From NCBI RefSeq assembly GCF_023159225.1, contig NC_063181.1, positions 13,041,606 to 13,105,605 of the forward strand: a DNA stretch of 64,000 bases, in the 5' to 3' direction. The stretch is from Perognathus longimembris pacificus (lineage: Eukaryota; Chordata; Mammalia; Rodentia; Heteromyidae). Both the position numbers and the translations under genes were made by a program. A model generated the notes under the pieces. That model had not been told where the DNA came from and ran no database searches. It was given only the letters and a program-made list of their open reading frames with translations. Below, in pieces: positions 1-10,535 of the stretch (positions are counted from its first letter, which is position 1; the number at the start of each line of letters is the position of its first letter).

Positions 1-691
1 GACAGTCAACTCTAAACGAAGGGTTAGCTGAGCTTGTTCATGTTGTCACATAAGCTGGTAGAGGTTTATAGAGGTGGAAGAAGATTCCATCAGAGATGCA
101 GACAGAAAAGAGGGGAGGGAGAGCTTAGAAGAAGTGGCACTGAGCTGCTGCAGCAGGAAGGCCTGACTAGGAGAAAAGCAAGTGGCGTGGGGAGTGGAGA
201 GAGACTTCCAGCCACTCTCGCACAGGCCTGGAATTTAGGAAACAGAAAACGGCCACAACTAGAATGAGCCTGCCCACGGAGATTCTCTAAAGCCTGCAGA
301 AGGAAAGCCCAGCATTTCCTCTCAGCCTGGTGAGATGCTAAGCCATGCAAACAGCTGAGGCCCATTGGTTACACCCACACTTAGATCTGTAGCACTTCTA
401 AGATAGATAGTGTGCTTAGCTTCTGCGTTTGTCAGGTTTTACTATGGCAGCCGTATGAATATAGACTTTGGTTCCTGGAAGTAATAATTTCTGTAATGCC
501 AGAAGAGTGTTGGAGAACATGACAGCCAAAGCCTGGATAATCCTAAGTATGAGGTCAGAAGAACATTGATATTGGGGATAACCCTAGGGAGGGATGGAAA
601 GGGAATGAGTATTACTGGAACCTGAAGAAACCAAAGACCATTGCCACAGAGTGACCGAGACTAGCAAAACTGTGGTCTGTCATCACGCCGC

Positions 692-761
692 GTGTGCAGA
701 ATGTTTAAGAGATCAACTTGGATAGTGTGTGCAGAATGTTTAAGAGATCAACTTGGATAGT
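692..761. repeat. Perfect 35-bp tandem duplication
   Basis: Two exactly identical 35-base units lie head to tail (692-726 and 727-761), containing CAGAATGTTTAAGAGATC. Bases on either side differ, so the array is exactly two copies. The unit resembles no repeat I know. Confidence 0.95.
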
Positions 762-789
762 TATTTGAATTTTCCCAAGCAAAACATCA

Positions 790-990
790 AGGATATTAAA
801 TGGCACATTATTCTCCTCAGGCTGCCATAAAAAGTCCCATAGACAAAATCCATGATCAAAACACATTTAATTCTCAGTGTTCTGGAGGCTGGATGATCCA
901 ATATCAAGACATGCATAAAAATATTCATTTAGAGCCTTATTTTGTTGGCTTGAAGATGGCTGGCATGTCTCTGTCTGCTCCTATAAAAAG
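790..990 (-). mobile_element. Possible MLT/MaLR-like LTR remnant
   Basis: On the plus strand the segment reads like the reverse complement of mammalian MLT/MST LTR ends: a CTCAGGCTGCCATAA start, a CATAGAC motif, then TCTGGAGGCTGGATGATCC. It is strongly diverged and could be another LTR family. Confidence 0.4.
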
Positions 991-1064
991 ATAAAGATAA
1001 GAGCAAAATTCTATATTTAAAAACAATGGCTGGAGAAAAATCAATGCACAGCAAAGGTGGTCCT

Positions 1065-1303
1065 TCTTTTTTTAAGGGGGAGTGCAATCGTGAGGATTGA
1101 ATTTAAGGCCTGGGTGCTGTCCCAGAGCTTCTTTATGCCCAATGCTAGTGCTCAATCACCACTAACCTATAGCTGTACGTCTAGCTTTTTCTAAGTAGTT
1201 TATTAGAGATAAGAGTTTCCTGGTGTTTCCTCGCTGGGCTGGGTTCTAACCAGGATCCTCCTGAGTAGCTAGGATTACAGGCATGAGCCACCAGAGCCCT
1301 GCT
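1065..1303 (-). mobile_element. Dimeric 7SL-Geo SINE (old)
   Basis: Reverse orientation: a T-rich tail at 1066, a Geo-like part (CTGGGTGCTGTCCCAGAGC), the GAGATAAGAGT linker, then a 7SL/B1-like head ending GGATTACAGGCATGAGCCAC. Loose direct repeats (AAAGGTNGTTCTT-like) flank it at about 1054 and 1304. Confidence 0.75.
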
Positions 1304-1631
1304 GAAAGGTAGTTCTTTAGGGGCAAAATTTTTTAAAAGAACCAATGTCTGGTCAGATTGAAAGGGGCTTATTTTGGAGGGAATTATTACAATTCATTTA
1401 GATTTGGTATAGAGTTGTTGAGAAGGGATGGTTTATAGAGATTGAACATATAAATAAAACAAATGAAGAATGACGATGATAGGATTTCATGGTTCTAATA
1501 GAGTTGGAGTCAACAAAGATTCAACAGAATTAACTAAAATACTTGCATTAACCATGCTCTCATTGAATTCTTACCATGAAAGGCAGAAGTCAATACTCTC
1601 AAATGGGCAAAAAAATCTAATAATGTAAAGA

Positions 1632-1651
1632 ACCCCCCCCCCCCACACACA
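1632..1651. repeat. C-tract and CA repeat
   Basis: A run of about 13 C followed by (CA)4. Confidence 0.85.
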
Positions 1652-1706
1652 CTGTTGTCTTCCAAATTATATCAAAGAATCTGTCATCTGAAGAAGTCGA
1701 CCTATC

Positions 1707-1901
1707 TGGCTGGGGATATGGCCTAGTGGGAAGAGTGCTTGCCTTGCATACATGAAACCCGGGGTTTGATTCCCCAGCACCACATATATAGAAAATGGCC
1801 AGAAGTGGCGCTGTGGCTCAAGTGGTAGAGTGCTAGCCAGCCCCTTGAACAAAAAGAAGCCAGGGACAGTGCTCAGGCCCTGAGTCCAAGGCCCAGGACT
1901 G

Positions 1902-1932
<31 letters not shown>
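1707..1932 (+). mobile_element. IDL-Geo SINE, full length, with target duplication
   Basis: The left monomer GGCTGGGGATATGGCCTAG... with B-box-like GGTTTGATTCC derives from tRNA-Ala. The right Geo monomer starts near AAATGGCCAGAAGTGGCGC, and a long A-tail follows CAGGACTGGC. A perfect 16-base target duplication, AAGAAGTCGACCTATC, lies at 1691-1706 and 1933-1948. The right monomer carries a small insertion (CAGCCCCTTG). Confidence 0.95.
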
Positions 1933-1936
<4 letters not shown>

Positions 1937-2013
1937 AGTCGACCTATCAAAAATATTTGGCTGGATATCCTATTACTAGAGTCTGGGCTAGAAGGATGAG
2001 TGGTTCTCACATG

Positions 2014-2370
2014 GCTTTAGCTATTGGAGGATCCGGAGGAGGCAGGTGTCCTTTGTTTGTGATTGTCGTTGTTCAGGTTCTCATCCAGTCTGTAGCTTTC
2101 TGGAACCATGATGTGTAGCCAGATGGACGGCCTATGCTGGGCACATACTTTGGCTTTTACATTCTTCCCATCTCCATCTGGAGTCTGGTTCATGTTGCCA
2201 ACATTGCAGCACCAGGAGCTAACTTCTACCTGCCTCTCTATGGTCGTGCTCTCTCCACGGAGCATCTATTTATATATCTCTTTCTTCATGCCGCAGCACC
2301 CAGCTGGTTTAGTTGTTGTTTTCCATTTGCAGAGATGTTACCAGAAGTTGTGTTTATTCTTCACTTAAAA
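2014..2370 (+). pseudogene. Candidate membrane-protein-like pseudogene fragment
   Basis: One plus-strand frame is open for over 100 codons apart from a single TAG near 2116. It reads MALAIGGSGGG, a hydrophobic stretch LFVIVVVQVLIQSVAFW, and after the stop GRPMLGTYFGFYILPISIW plus another hydrophobic run. I do not recognise the protein. It could be a decayed processed copy of a multi-pass membrane protein or a chance open frame. It has no visible poly-A tail or target duplication. Confidence 0.25.
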
Positions 2371-3939
2371 CACCTTTGAGATAGGTCGTCCATTTTTTTC
2401 CCCTTAGTGTATTTTTTTTTTTTAGTAACAATGAGATGAGTGAAATTAACTCAGTTTAGCCAAGGACATACTGTCATTTACATACGTATCTTGATTTCAC
2501 AGGAGATCAAAAATTTCCCTTAATTTTTCCTTTGCAACTCTTCTGAGAGGGAAAATGTTTTTGAAATGAAATGGGATGAAGGCTAGCATTGTATAATTGA
2601 AATTAGTCATATTGGAAATACTTATAAAGTTCTAGGGGAAAGAAGGAATCCTGTGGTAAAATCTCTTGTAATAAAGAGATGCTATTTCTTTAAATTTTTA
2701 CTTCCTTTGAAGTGATTTTTGTCATCACATATTGGTGTTCACCTAATTTAAATAAACTTCACTCTGATTTCTGAGATTCTTAATTTGGATACTATCTTAT
2801 TTTTAACTTTAAATCTTAAGGATTTTTTTTGTTATATCTCCTTGAAATCTAAATCACGATGGGCTTCTTTCCATTATCGACTAATTGGATTTGTATAAAA
2901 ATGCTGGCAAGAGCGACTCAATATTATTCAGCTGTAATGAAGAATGCCAGGGATATGGGTGGAGGATTTTAAGAATGTTTGTGTGTAAGATTCACTGTAA
3001 ATATTTGTCTGAGATACTCAGAATACTTACACACTTGAGAGGAGCTGAAGGGATAAATTCACTTAGATAGATAAGCAAGTAGATTTCCCCAAAAGAAAGA
3101 TGTTTAAGATTCTGGAAAAAAATTATGACCATGGTTTGGTAATATCACTGGGGGAAAAGTCAGTTAAGCAACAACTTAGGCAAGTGATAGCAAAAGAACG
3201 AAAACAAACAGGACTGTTGAGTGACAGCTTACGTTCTGGGGATTTGGTGTTCAGAATAAAGACTGTGCAATGAGCACAACCATTGTCTTTGTCCTTGATG
3301 GTTTGCCATTCACCTTATGTTTGTCACATTTCATATTAGCTTTTCCTGTTAAGGAGAAAATTATAGCATCACAGTTTCAGGAAGGTTGAGCCTAGAAATG
3401 CTGCAATTTTCAATGGGGTAGTAAAGACTGCTGCGGAGTCATAAATTCACAGGAAAAGACATTCCAGGTGAAAGAAGGAAGCACACAGCACTGTCTTGAG
3501 CTGATAATGTACCATAAAATGTGAGGAGTAAGAGAGAGAGAGATCCGTAGACAGGACATACTATGAGTCTGGGAGGAGAAAATATGTCTACATGGTAATG
3601 ATTCTCATGAATATGTTTACATATTCATGATAGCTGTGCTGGTTCCAAAATGAACCTGAAGGGAGTGTAAAAGTATGTTTGGTAAAAGGTAGAAGAATAA
3701 GAGAAATGGAGACAGGAGACCAGCAGCACATCCTTTAAAACACCAGCTATTATTGAAATAAACATCTCCTAAATCATATCTTTGTGAAAGGTGTGTTGTG
3801 GTTAACATTTACTTTGAATCTTCCATGTGCCATTTTCTATGCCAGGATTTAAAATTAATTATGGCAGAGTTCTATTAAGATTTTACTAGGAGGCGGCACA
3901 TCGTTGAATAATGGATTAGGTGCTTTATAAAATATTTGC

Positions 3940-4060
3940 AAAGCAGTTACGGTTAAATATTTTGATTCTGAAATCAGACTATGTGGGTTTGAACCTGTGC
4001 TGCAATTTCCTGGCTGAATTTCTCTGAGGCTTACTTCATTTATGTTTGTGCCATGTGGGG
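3940..4060 (+). mobile_element. MIR SINE remnant
   Basis: It contains the mammalian-wide MIR pattern: GCAGT..GGTTAAA, ATCAGACTATGTGGGTTTGAA, then TGCTGCAATTTCCTGGCTG and TCTCTGAGGCTTACTTCATTT. It is heavily diverged, as expected for an old element. Confidence 0.6.
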
Positions 4061-4234
4061 AACACTGCTGGGCTACAAAGTAGACTGCTGTTTAAAAATA
4101 CTTGCACCAATTCATTTTGGTTATGAGGTTAATTATGAATAGAATGAGAGAAGCATTGAGATACACAGACTCTAGGACACCAAACGTTTAAAACCTCTGG
4201 GTTTATTAAGGAGTTGATGAATGTGTATATGTCT

Positions 4235-4297
4235 TTATGTGTGTATGTTTGTGTTTGTGTGTCTGTGTGTGTGTGAGAGTCCAATCCAATCCAATCT
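4235..4297. repeat. GT-rich microsatellite and CCAAT triplet repeat
   Basis: An interrupted (GT)n tract is followed by three tandem copies of CCAAT at 4281-4297. Confidence 0.8.
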
Positions 4298-4960
4298 CCA
4301 GTTTCCACCATCCTACTCACGAGTTGAGATGCTCATGAGTCACCAAATCTCAAATTTTCAGTCTTTTTAGATGTTGTCATTCTTGCCTCTGGGGGGTTGT
4401 GGTGTGGACAATAAAGAGACTAAGTGTGCAATCAAAAAATAAATAAATCTGTCCATCTCAATTATCTTGCATAATCTTGAGCATTTATATAATCATTTTT
4501 AATCTATCAGATTGTGTTGATTGGTGTTCTCTGGTTATGATTTTCTGACAATCATAACCTAAAATTTTAGGTTTCTAAAATTTTATTTTTACTCTCTCCA
4601 TGACTTTGTTTCTCTAAATCAGATAATCCAAATCTAAATACAGATGTATTGTACTGGGATGGTATGCAGACTCCAACAAAGACGTAATGTGTTTCTTTGT
4701 AGAAGTGTTTGGATAATCTTTGATAAGATCGTAGTTACTTATTTCTTAAAACAATTCTACAGACCAGAACTGCTTACAAAAGATTTTATCCATACCCATT
4801 TACTCCATGATCAGATTTAGAACTCCTTTTAACCCTGCAGAGCAGAGCTTTTGAACCCTAATGTATATGAAGGACTTAAGCATGTACCCTAACGCAGTGT
4901 CACAAAACCCTGTGTAGAACTGAGCACTTCCATTTCCTAGACTTTCTACCAGACCCAGAT

Positions 4961-4990
4961 TTACCTAGCTTTACCTAGTTTTACCTAGTT
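4961..4990. repeat. 10-bp tandem repeat, three copies
   Basis: TTACCTAGCT, TTACCTAGTT and TTACCTAGTT occur in tandem. A diverged SINE-like segment may follow to about 5090. Confidence 0.85.
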
Positions 4991-7571
4991 TTGTTTTTTT
5001 GTGTGATTACTGAGATTTGAACTCAGGCCTTTACTTTTAGTAGAGGATTGTTGTATCACTTGACATAGCACTTGAAATAAGCTTCTTTGCTGGCTGTACT
5101 CATCCATATAAAATTGCATCTGAGAACTAAGAGGGACTTAGCAAAGCTTTTGGAGGCAAGAACTGATGGAGAGACAGATGACCCACATAGTTAAGAGAGG
5201 AGGAGGCAACCATTATGTGAATGTGAATGTGTGTTCTGGCAGTGTCCAGTTAATCTGTGTTCATGCTACCTGCTCTGAGTTACTGGGAAGGTCCGCTATC
5301 TTCTCTACATTGACTAGGGGCATGTGCGTTGCCCGTTCTATTTTACTCTGTTGTCATCTGAGAATCGTAGGTGGGATGTTTGCATGTAAAGAAGCATCTC
5401 ACTCGGAACAGTGGCAACAGGAAAGCTTTCTTCTAGATAGATGGAAGGTGACAGCAAATGATTCATCCTGACTTTGAAGAGTGGGAGGCTGTCTCCTCTT
5501 TAGGGACTAGTAGCATCACCCTCCCTACCCACACATCTAGTTAAAACATAGACGGATGGATTCCATCTTCACAGAATTTGTACCAATAGGTTGGAGTATG
5601 CATGCTTAGTTCATATGATCCCAGGATTCTTACTTAGAAAGTTAGCGTTGGACAGAATGGAGGAATTTGTTGAGGATTTTGTGCAGAGTGAGGTCAGACC
5701 TATTCCCAAAAAGATAAATTAGGTAGAGTGTCATGACAGAGGCCAATAGGAAAGCTACTGATTGGTTAGGAGGTGATGAGAGTTAGACAAGGAATGTTGA
5801 TGGTGACAAAAGAGGTATTAAGAGTAAAGGGAAAAGAGTCAATAGTAATTGGTGATTCACACTAAATAGGGGAAGGGGCGATAAAGATATGGCCTAGATA
5901 ACATACTGTGATATTTCTGAGAAGTAAATATGTGTCTAAAGAATAAGTAGAATTTATGTTGGATTGTTTGTTTGCCCTTAGGTTGGTTTATATGGAAGGT
6001 TCATTGTAATTAATTTAACTTAATACTAAAATGATAGAATGGTTTAAATTCTGTCCCTTTCTAACTTTTACAAGTCTCTTTATTATTTTATCCATGTAAA
6101 GGGCTGACTGATCTCACCTAACATGAGAAGTGTTTCCTCATCCTTTCTCTAAGTGGTAAATAGCAGAGAAAAGCTTGTCTTGTCTTTGGTTTCAGAATGT
6201 GTTTGGAGAATAACGATTTAAAATGATCTTCACATGTGTTTTTCTCTGACAACACAGAATTTCTCAACAAATAACCATCACATGGTAAACATACAGGACT
6301 GATGTTGTAACATTAAAGAAATTGCTTCTAGGCCTAAGGATTCCAAAGTACATTTTTCTAGTGCTCCTTGTTAGTTTGCAGCCCACACTCTTGATTGCTA
6401 ACCACCAGCTCCTCTTCCCTCCATTCATAGTGGCATAGACTAAGTAACTGCTCAAGACAATACAGAGAAAGGTTATAAGTTTCAAATTCAATCCTATTCT
6501 TTCTGTGCCAAGGAACCATTTTGGTAAAAATAGTTTTATTGCATATGTAATAATAAAATGAATATGGAGGCATTGGCTCTCTTCTCTAGAAAAATGGGAA
6601 TCACGGTAGTCACATTGGTAATCTAAAAAGGGAGATGAATGTGTTTGTCTTATCCATTTCCTTTCAGGAAAATTATTTCAATCATAATACTCTTTACCAA
6701 AATGATATCTCAGTTCCCAAAGCTTCTGTTCATCTTTTAAATTAAAAGTTCCCCCCCTTTTGTAATTATAGCAATATAATGACTTACCTTAAGAACTGTG
6801 ATACTCTGGGTCAAAGAACTACTCCTTTGTGGTTTTAGAAAGCTGCTTTCAATGCTGCCTAGGAAGTGAAAAGCCAAAATATAAATGTGCATGTGTTAAG
6901 CTTTCACAAACCTGGGAGTGTTTTGAGCTTGGCAAAATAAAATTTCACATTGAGATTCGTTGTGTTGAGCAAAATTCAAAACATATTTTGAAAACTATCT
7001 TCTCCCTTTAGTTTATACCTCTGGGTATTTCAAGTCATATTATTATTTTTGTTTCTTACTCATTTCCAATATTTTATGAGAGATTTCTGATAATCATGAA
7101 CCTTTCCCTTTGAACTTAGGAATTTTGTCGTGCCAATATTCAATTAAGGAACTCAGAAAACCCAAATTCAGTTTAAACTTTAAAATCTGCATCTTGTTTG
7201 TTGGCCAAATATCTTCCGCCACTCCCAATGTCTGCGTTTAATTATAAAGAAATGCTTAATCAGTCTATCATGCAGTTAGATATAGAGTTATATTTTCACA
7301 TGTTTCGGTGGACTTTCACTTAGAGAGTTCATAACCTTAATATGCTAAGTACCAGAAGTGTTACATTTTATTTGGTGAAATTGGAATGCATAACAAAGTA
7401 AACATTTATGTTTACACACATTTTTAAAAAACCTGCTGCATGGATGTTGCCCTTACTGAAATGGGCTCGAAATCAACAATTCTAGCTCTAAATCAAATTA
7501 TAAGAGGAAAGATATGGAAAATTTCCTGTTTCCAGAAATTAAAGTTATAATGTCAGAGAGTGTCGTAAATG

Positions 7572-7572
<1 letters not shown>

Positions 7573-7609
<37 letters not shown>

Positions 7610-7622
7610 TGTGTGTCTGTGT
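7573..7622. repeat. (GT)n microsatellite
   Basis: About 18 uninterrupted GT units, then an interrupted extension. Confidence 0.95.
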
Positions 7623-8129
7623 TTATTGTTGTTATTATTTTAGAGATGACCTAGCACAAATTACTCAGGCTCTGCTATTCTCTCCTTTTCAGAGCAGTCT
7701 TGATGATATAAACAATAGAGCACAAAGTCCCAATTATTAATCATGGTACTCAAATGGACCTTTTCATATTGCAGTGTTGAAAAATAATAACTAATCCTTT
7801 TGAGGAATGTTGTTTGACTATGTTCTTATCGTACTGGGTCTATAAGAAGTTATTACTATCAGCTAGAGTCTTATTCTATGTGACATTGTATGTATGCTTT
7901 TTATAGGCACCTGCCATTTACAGACAGATTTCCATTCCATATAGGTGACAGTATGGGAACTATTAGCATTAGCAACACAAGCAAAGAGGGACTGAGAAGG
8001 TTTCATTACTTTATAAGATATAAATATTCATCTTTTAAGGAGCATCTAAATACCTAGAAAATGACCCTTTTGAATAAAAAAAAGAAATTTCTTAGTGTTT
8101 ACTTTTGCCTACAAATGCTTATGATTAAC

Positions 8130-8775
8130 CAAATATTATATTTATTCTTTTTAAAAATTATTTATTTATTGTTAAAGTGATGTACAGAGGAATTATCATT
8201 TCATATGTAAGGCAGTGAGTACATTTCTTATCAAACTTGTTACCTCCTTCCTTATTTTTCTCCCACCTTCCCCCCTCCCCAATTCCCTGCCCTCCTGAGT
8301 TGTACGGTTGGTTTACAGCATATAGTTGTACAGTTGGGTTACAGCATATAAGTATTGCTGTTGCATTGGCCCACCTTTTATTCTTTCTCTCTCAATTTTG
8401 TTCCCCATCCCTTCCCTAGTTCCATTACTCATATATACAATACCCAGGGTACCAAAATCAGTTACAGTGACATCAGGGGTAAAACCTTGATGGAGAAAGA
8501 CAAAAGAAAATGGCATAATTTCACATGGTATGTTCAAAATAAACAACAACAATGATAAACCATTTATTGCCATAACTTGGAGTTCATTTCACTTAGCATT
8601 ATCTTACGTGTTCACATGTACATAGCTATTGTGATCTTCTACTAGAACTATGGTATATGTGTACTAATTATTACCAATGTGAGTAAACATAGAGTCTATG
8701 TTTCTTTGGGTCTGGCTCACTTAGTATGATTTTTTTCCAAGTCTTTCCATTATGCATAGAGAGCCTATCTTTTAG
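8130..8775 (-). mobile_element. L1 3' end, minus strand
   Basis: A T-rich start, a pyrimidine-rich block (CCCACCTTCCCCCCTCCCC, the complement of the G-rich L1 3'UTR tract), and at the right end the L1 motif TTTGGGTCTGGCTCACTTAG followed by GATTTTTTTCCAAGTC. Related 3' ends occur at 12815 and 60020 in this window. Confidence 0.75.
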
Positions 8776-8790
8776 CAGTAACGTAATTTA

Positions 8791-8995
8791 GGGCTGGGAG
8801 TGTGGCTTAGTGGTAGAGTGCTTGCCTAGCATGTATGAAGTCCTGGGTTCGATTCCTCAGCACCAAGTATATAGAAAAAGCCAGAAGTAGCACTTTGGCT
8901 CAAGTGGTAGAGTGCTAGCCTTGAGCAAAAAGAAGCCAGGGGCAGTGCTCAGGCCCCGAGTCCCAGGCCCCAAGATTGGCAAAAAAAAAAAAAAA
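8791..8995 (+). mobile_element. IDL-Geo SINE with target duplication
   Basis: Complete left and right monomers ending in an A-tail. AACGTAATTTA at 8780-8790 and AACATAATTTA at 9001-9011 are a near-perfect target duplication. It is somewhat diverged (AGTAGCACTTTGGCTC). Confidence 0.92.
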
Positions 8996-9039
8996 GAAGG
9001 AACATAATTTAAATATTTAAATATTACTGTTCATTTCTA

Positions 9040-9135
9040 ACTGGGGGCATAGCTCAATTGGAAGAGCACCTCTAGCAAGTAGAATTCTCTGAGTTCAAAC
9101 ACTAGTACTACAAAACAACAACAAAAACCACACTC
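9040..9135 (+). mobile_element. ID-like tRNA-derived SINE
   Basis: CTGGGGGCATAGCTCAATTG, GAAGAGCACC and GAGTTCAAAC match the A- and B-box layout of rodent ID elements, followed by an A-rich, CAA-rich tail. Confidence 0.7.
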
Positions 9136-9287
9136 CCCACACCCCGGCAAACAAAAACAGACACACAGAGTGGTTTTCCAAACGATCAGATGGGAAATCT
9201 TCTACATTATTTCACTACATTCTACATTACACTACATTCTACATACATTGCACTCTACATTATTTAAACAAGACATTCTTTGAGATA

Positions 9288-9425
9288 TTGAGAGAGGCTG
9301 GGTGGGGAGGGGATAAGGGAGAATGATAAAAGAGGTGATAGAGATCAAGTACATTGTATATGTAAACTGATTTGTGAAATGACAACTCCTTTCTGCAACT
9401 ATTTAAAGATATAATTAAAATACAT
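9288..9425 (+). mobile_element. L1 3'UTR remnant, plus strand
   Basis: A G-rich tract (GGGTGGGGAGGGGATAAGGG), GAGATCAAGTACATTGTATA, CAACTCCTTTCTGCAACTA and an AT-rich end resemble the terminal part of the L1 3'UTR family seen on the minus strand at 43456. Confidence 0.6.
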
Positions 9426-9560
9426 TTAACCTATATCAGAGAATATTTCTTTCCATATTCCTTACTTAAGTTTTTCCATAGAAGGTACAAAATACTTTGA
9501 TTCAAAATAGGCATTTTAGTGAGTCTGGATGGAGAAACTCTAAGCCTTTTTAGCCTTACT

Positions 9561-9760
9561 TTTTTTTTTTTGCCAGTCCTGGAGCTTTAACTCAGGGCCT
9601 GAGCACTGTCCCTGGCTTCTTTTTGCTCAAGGCTAGCACTCTACCACTTAGCCACAGCGCCACTTCTGGCTTTTTCTGTATATGTGGTGCTGAGGAATTG
9701 AACCAAGGGCTCATGCATACAAAGCAAGCACTCTACCACTAAGCAATATTGCCAGCCCCT
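9561..9760 (-). mobile_element. IDL-Geo SINE with target duplication
   Basis: T-tail, TGCCAGTCCTGGAGC, complete Geo and IDL monomers in reverse, ending GCCAGCCCC. TAGCCTTAC plus T-run repeats at 9551 and 9761 as the target duplication. Confidence 0.93.
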
Positions 9761-10129
9761 TAGCCTTACTTTTTTTAGCAATTAAAATTTACCCCAAAGA
9801 TGTTCTTGTGTACTTACGTATTATTGAAATCACCATGGTTATTCTATTTTGAAGGTGTATGCGTTCAGTGGTGACCTATGTCTATCATATGAGAGAAGAA
9901 TTGGAAGTTATGAAGGATTTTTCCCCCCAAACTATCTTTGTAGGTTAGCAGTATTAAATGTTCCTTGGGTAGTCTACTGGCTTGCCTAGTTGTTTCACCC
10001 ATGCCCTTCTCAAGTAATAGATGCTGCATTGATCATCATAATTGGGCCCTAGAATACCATGAGATGCTTCCAGGAGATCACCAGAAGCTAAATAGAGCCC
10101 TTCACTCTCCAGAATCAGGGTAAATTATC

Positions 10130-10255
10130 CTGTTAGGTGAGATGGTCCACACCTATAATCTTAACACTCAGGAAGCCAAGTAAGGTAGGAAGATTTTGGT
10201 TTCAGGGGCAACACAGGCAACATAAAGAAAACCTGTCTTAAAACTAAAAATGAGA
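10130..10255 (+). mobile_element. B1-like (7SL-derived) SINE monomer
   Basis: CACACCTATAATCTTAACAC, CTCAGGAAGCCAAG, GGCAACACAGGCAACATA and CCTGTCTTAAAACT follow the B1 layout, with an A-rich tail. Confidence 0.75.
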
Positions 10256-10429
10256 GAAGAATAAATGAGTTAAATGAATAAACACATAAATGATCAACAA
10301 ACAATAGAAAAAAGGAAGAGTGTTTGTCCTTAACAGGATGGCATAGATGCCTTCAGACTCAGAACTTTAGGGAAATCTGGATGTTCAGGACTGTCAGGTG
10401 TTTGTGTTAGATTTGTTTCATTGAGGTGA

Positions 10430-10480
10430 TAGAATACCAAACTTAAAAAATCTGTGAGAGGAGTTACAGAGGTTTCAGTC

Positions 10481-10535
<55 letters not shown>

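Noticed and set aside
1..400. Possible exon 1 or promoter at the left edge, because the sequence is slightly GC-richer
   Set aside because: Few CpGs, no signal peptide and no DYDYTFDG-type sequence; the open frames on both strands match nothing known.
1707..1800. tRNA-like sequence with A- and B-box motifs (also in the other IDL-Geo copies)
   Set aside because: These are SINE heads with A-tails and target duplications. The cloverleaf is degraded, so they are not functional tRNA genes.
5166..5471. 101-codon plus-strand open frame
   Set aside because: No recognisable domain, no splice context and a composition expected by chance.
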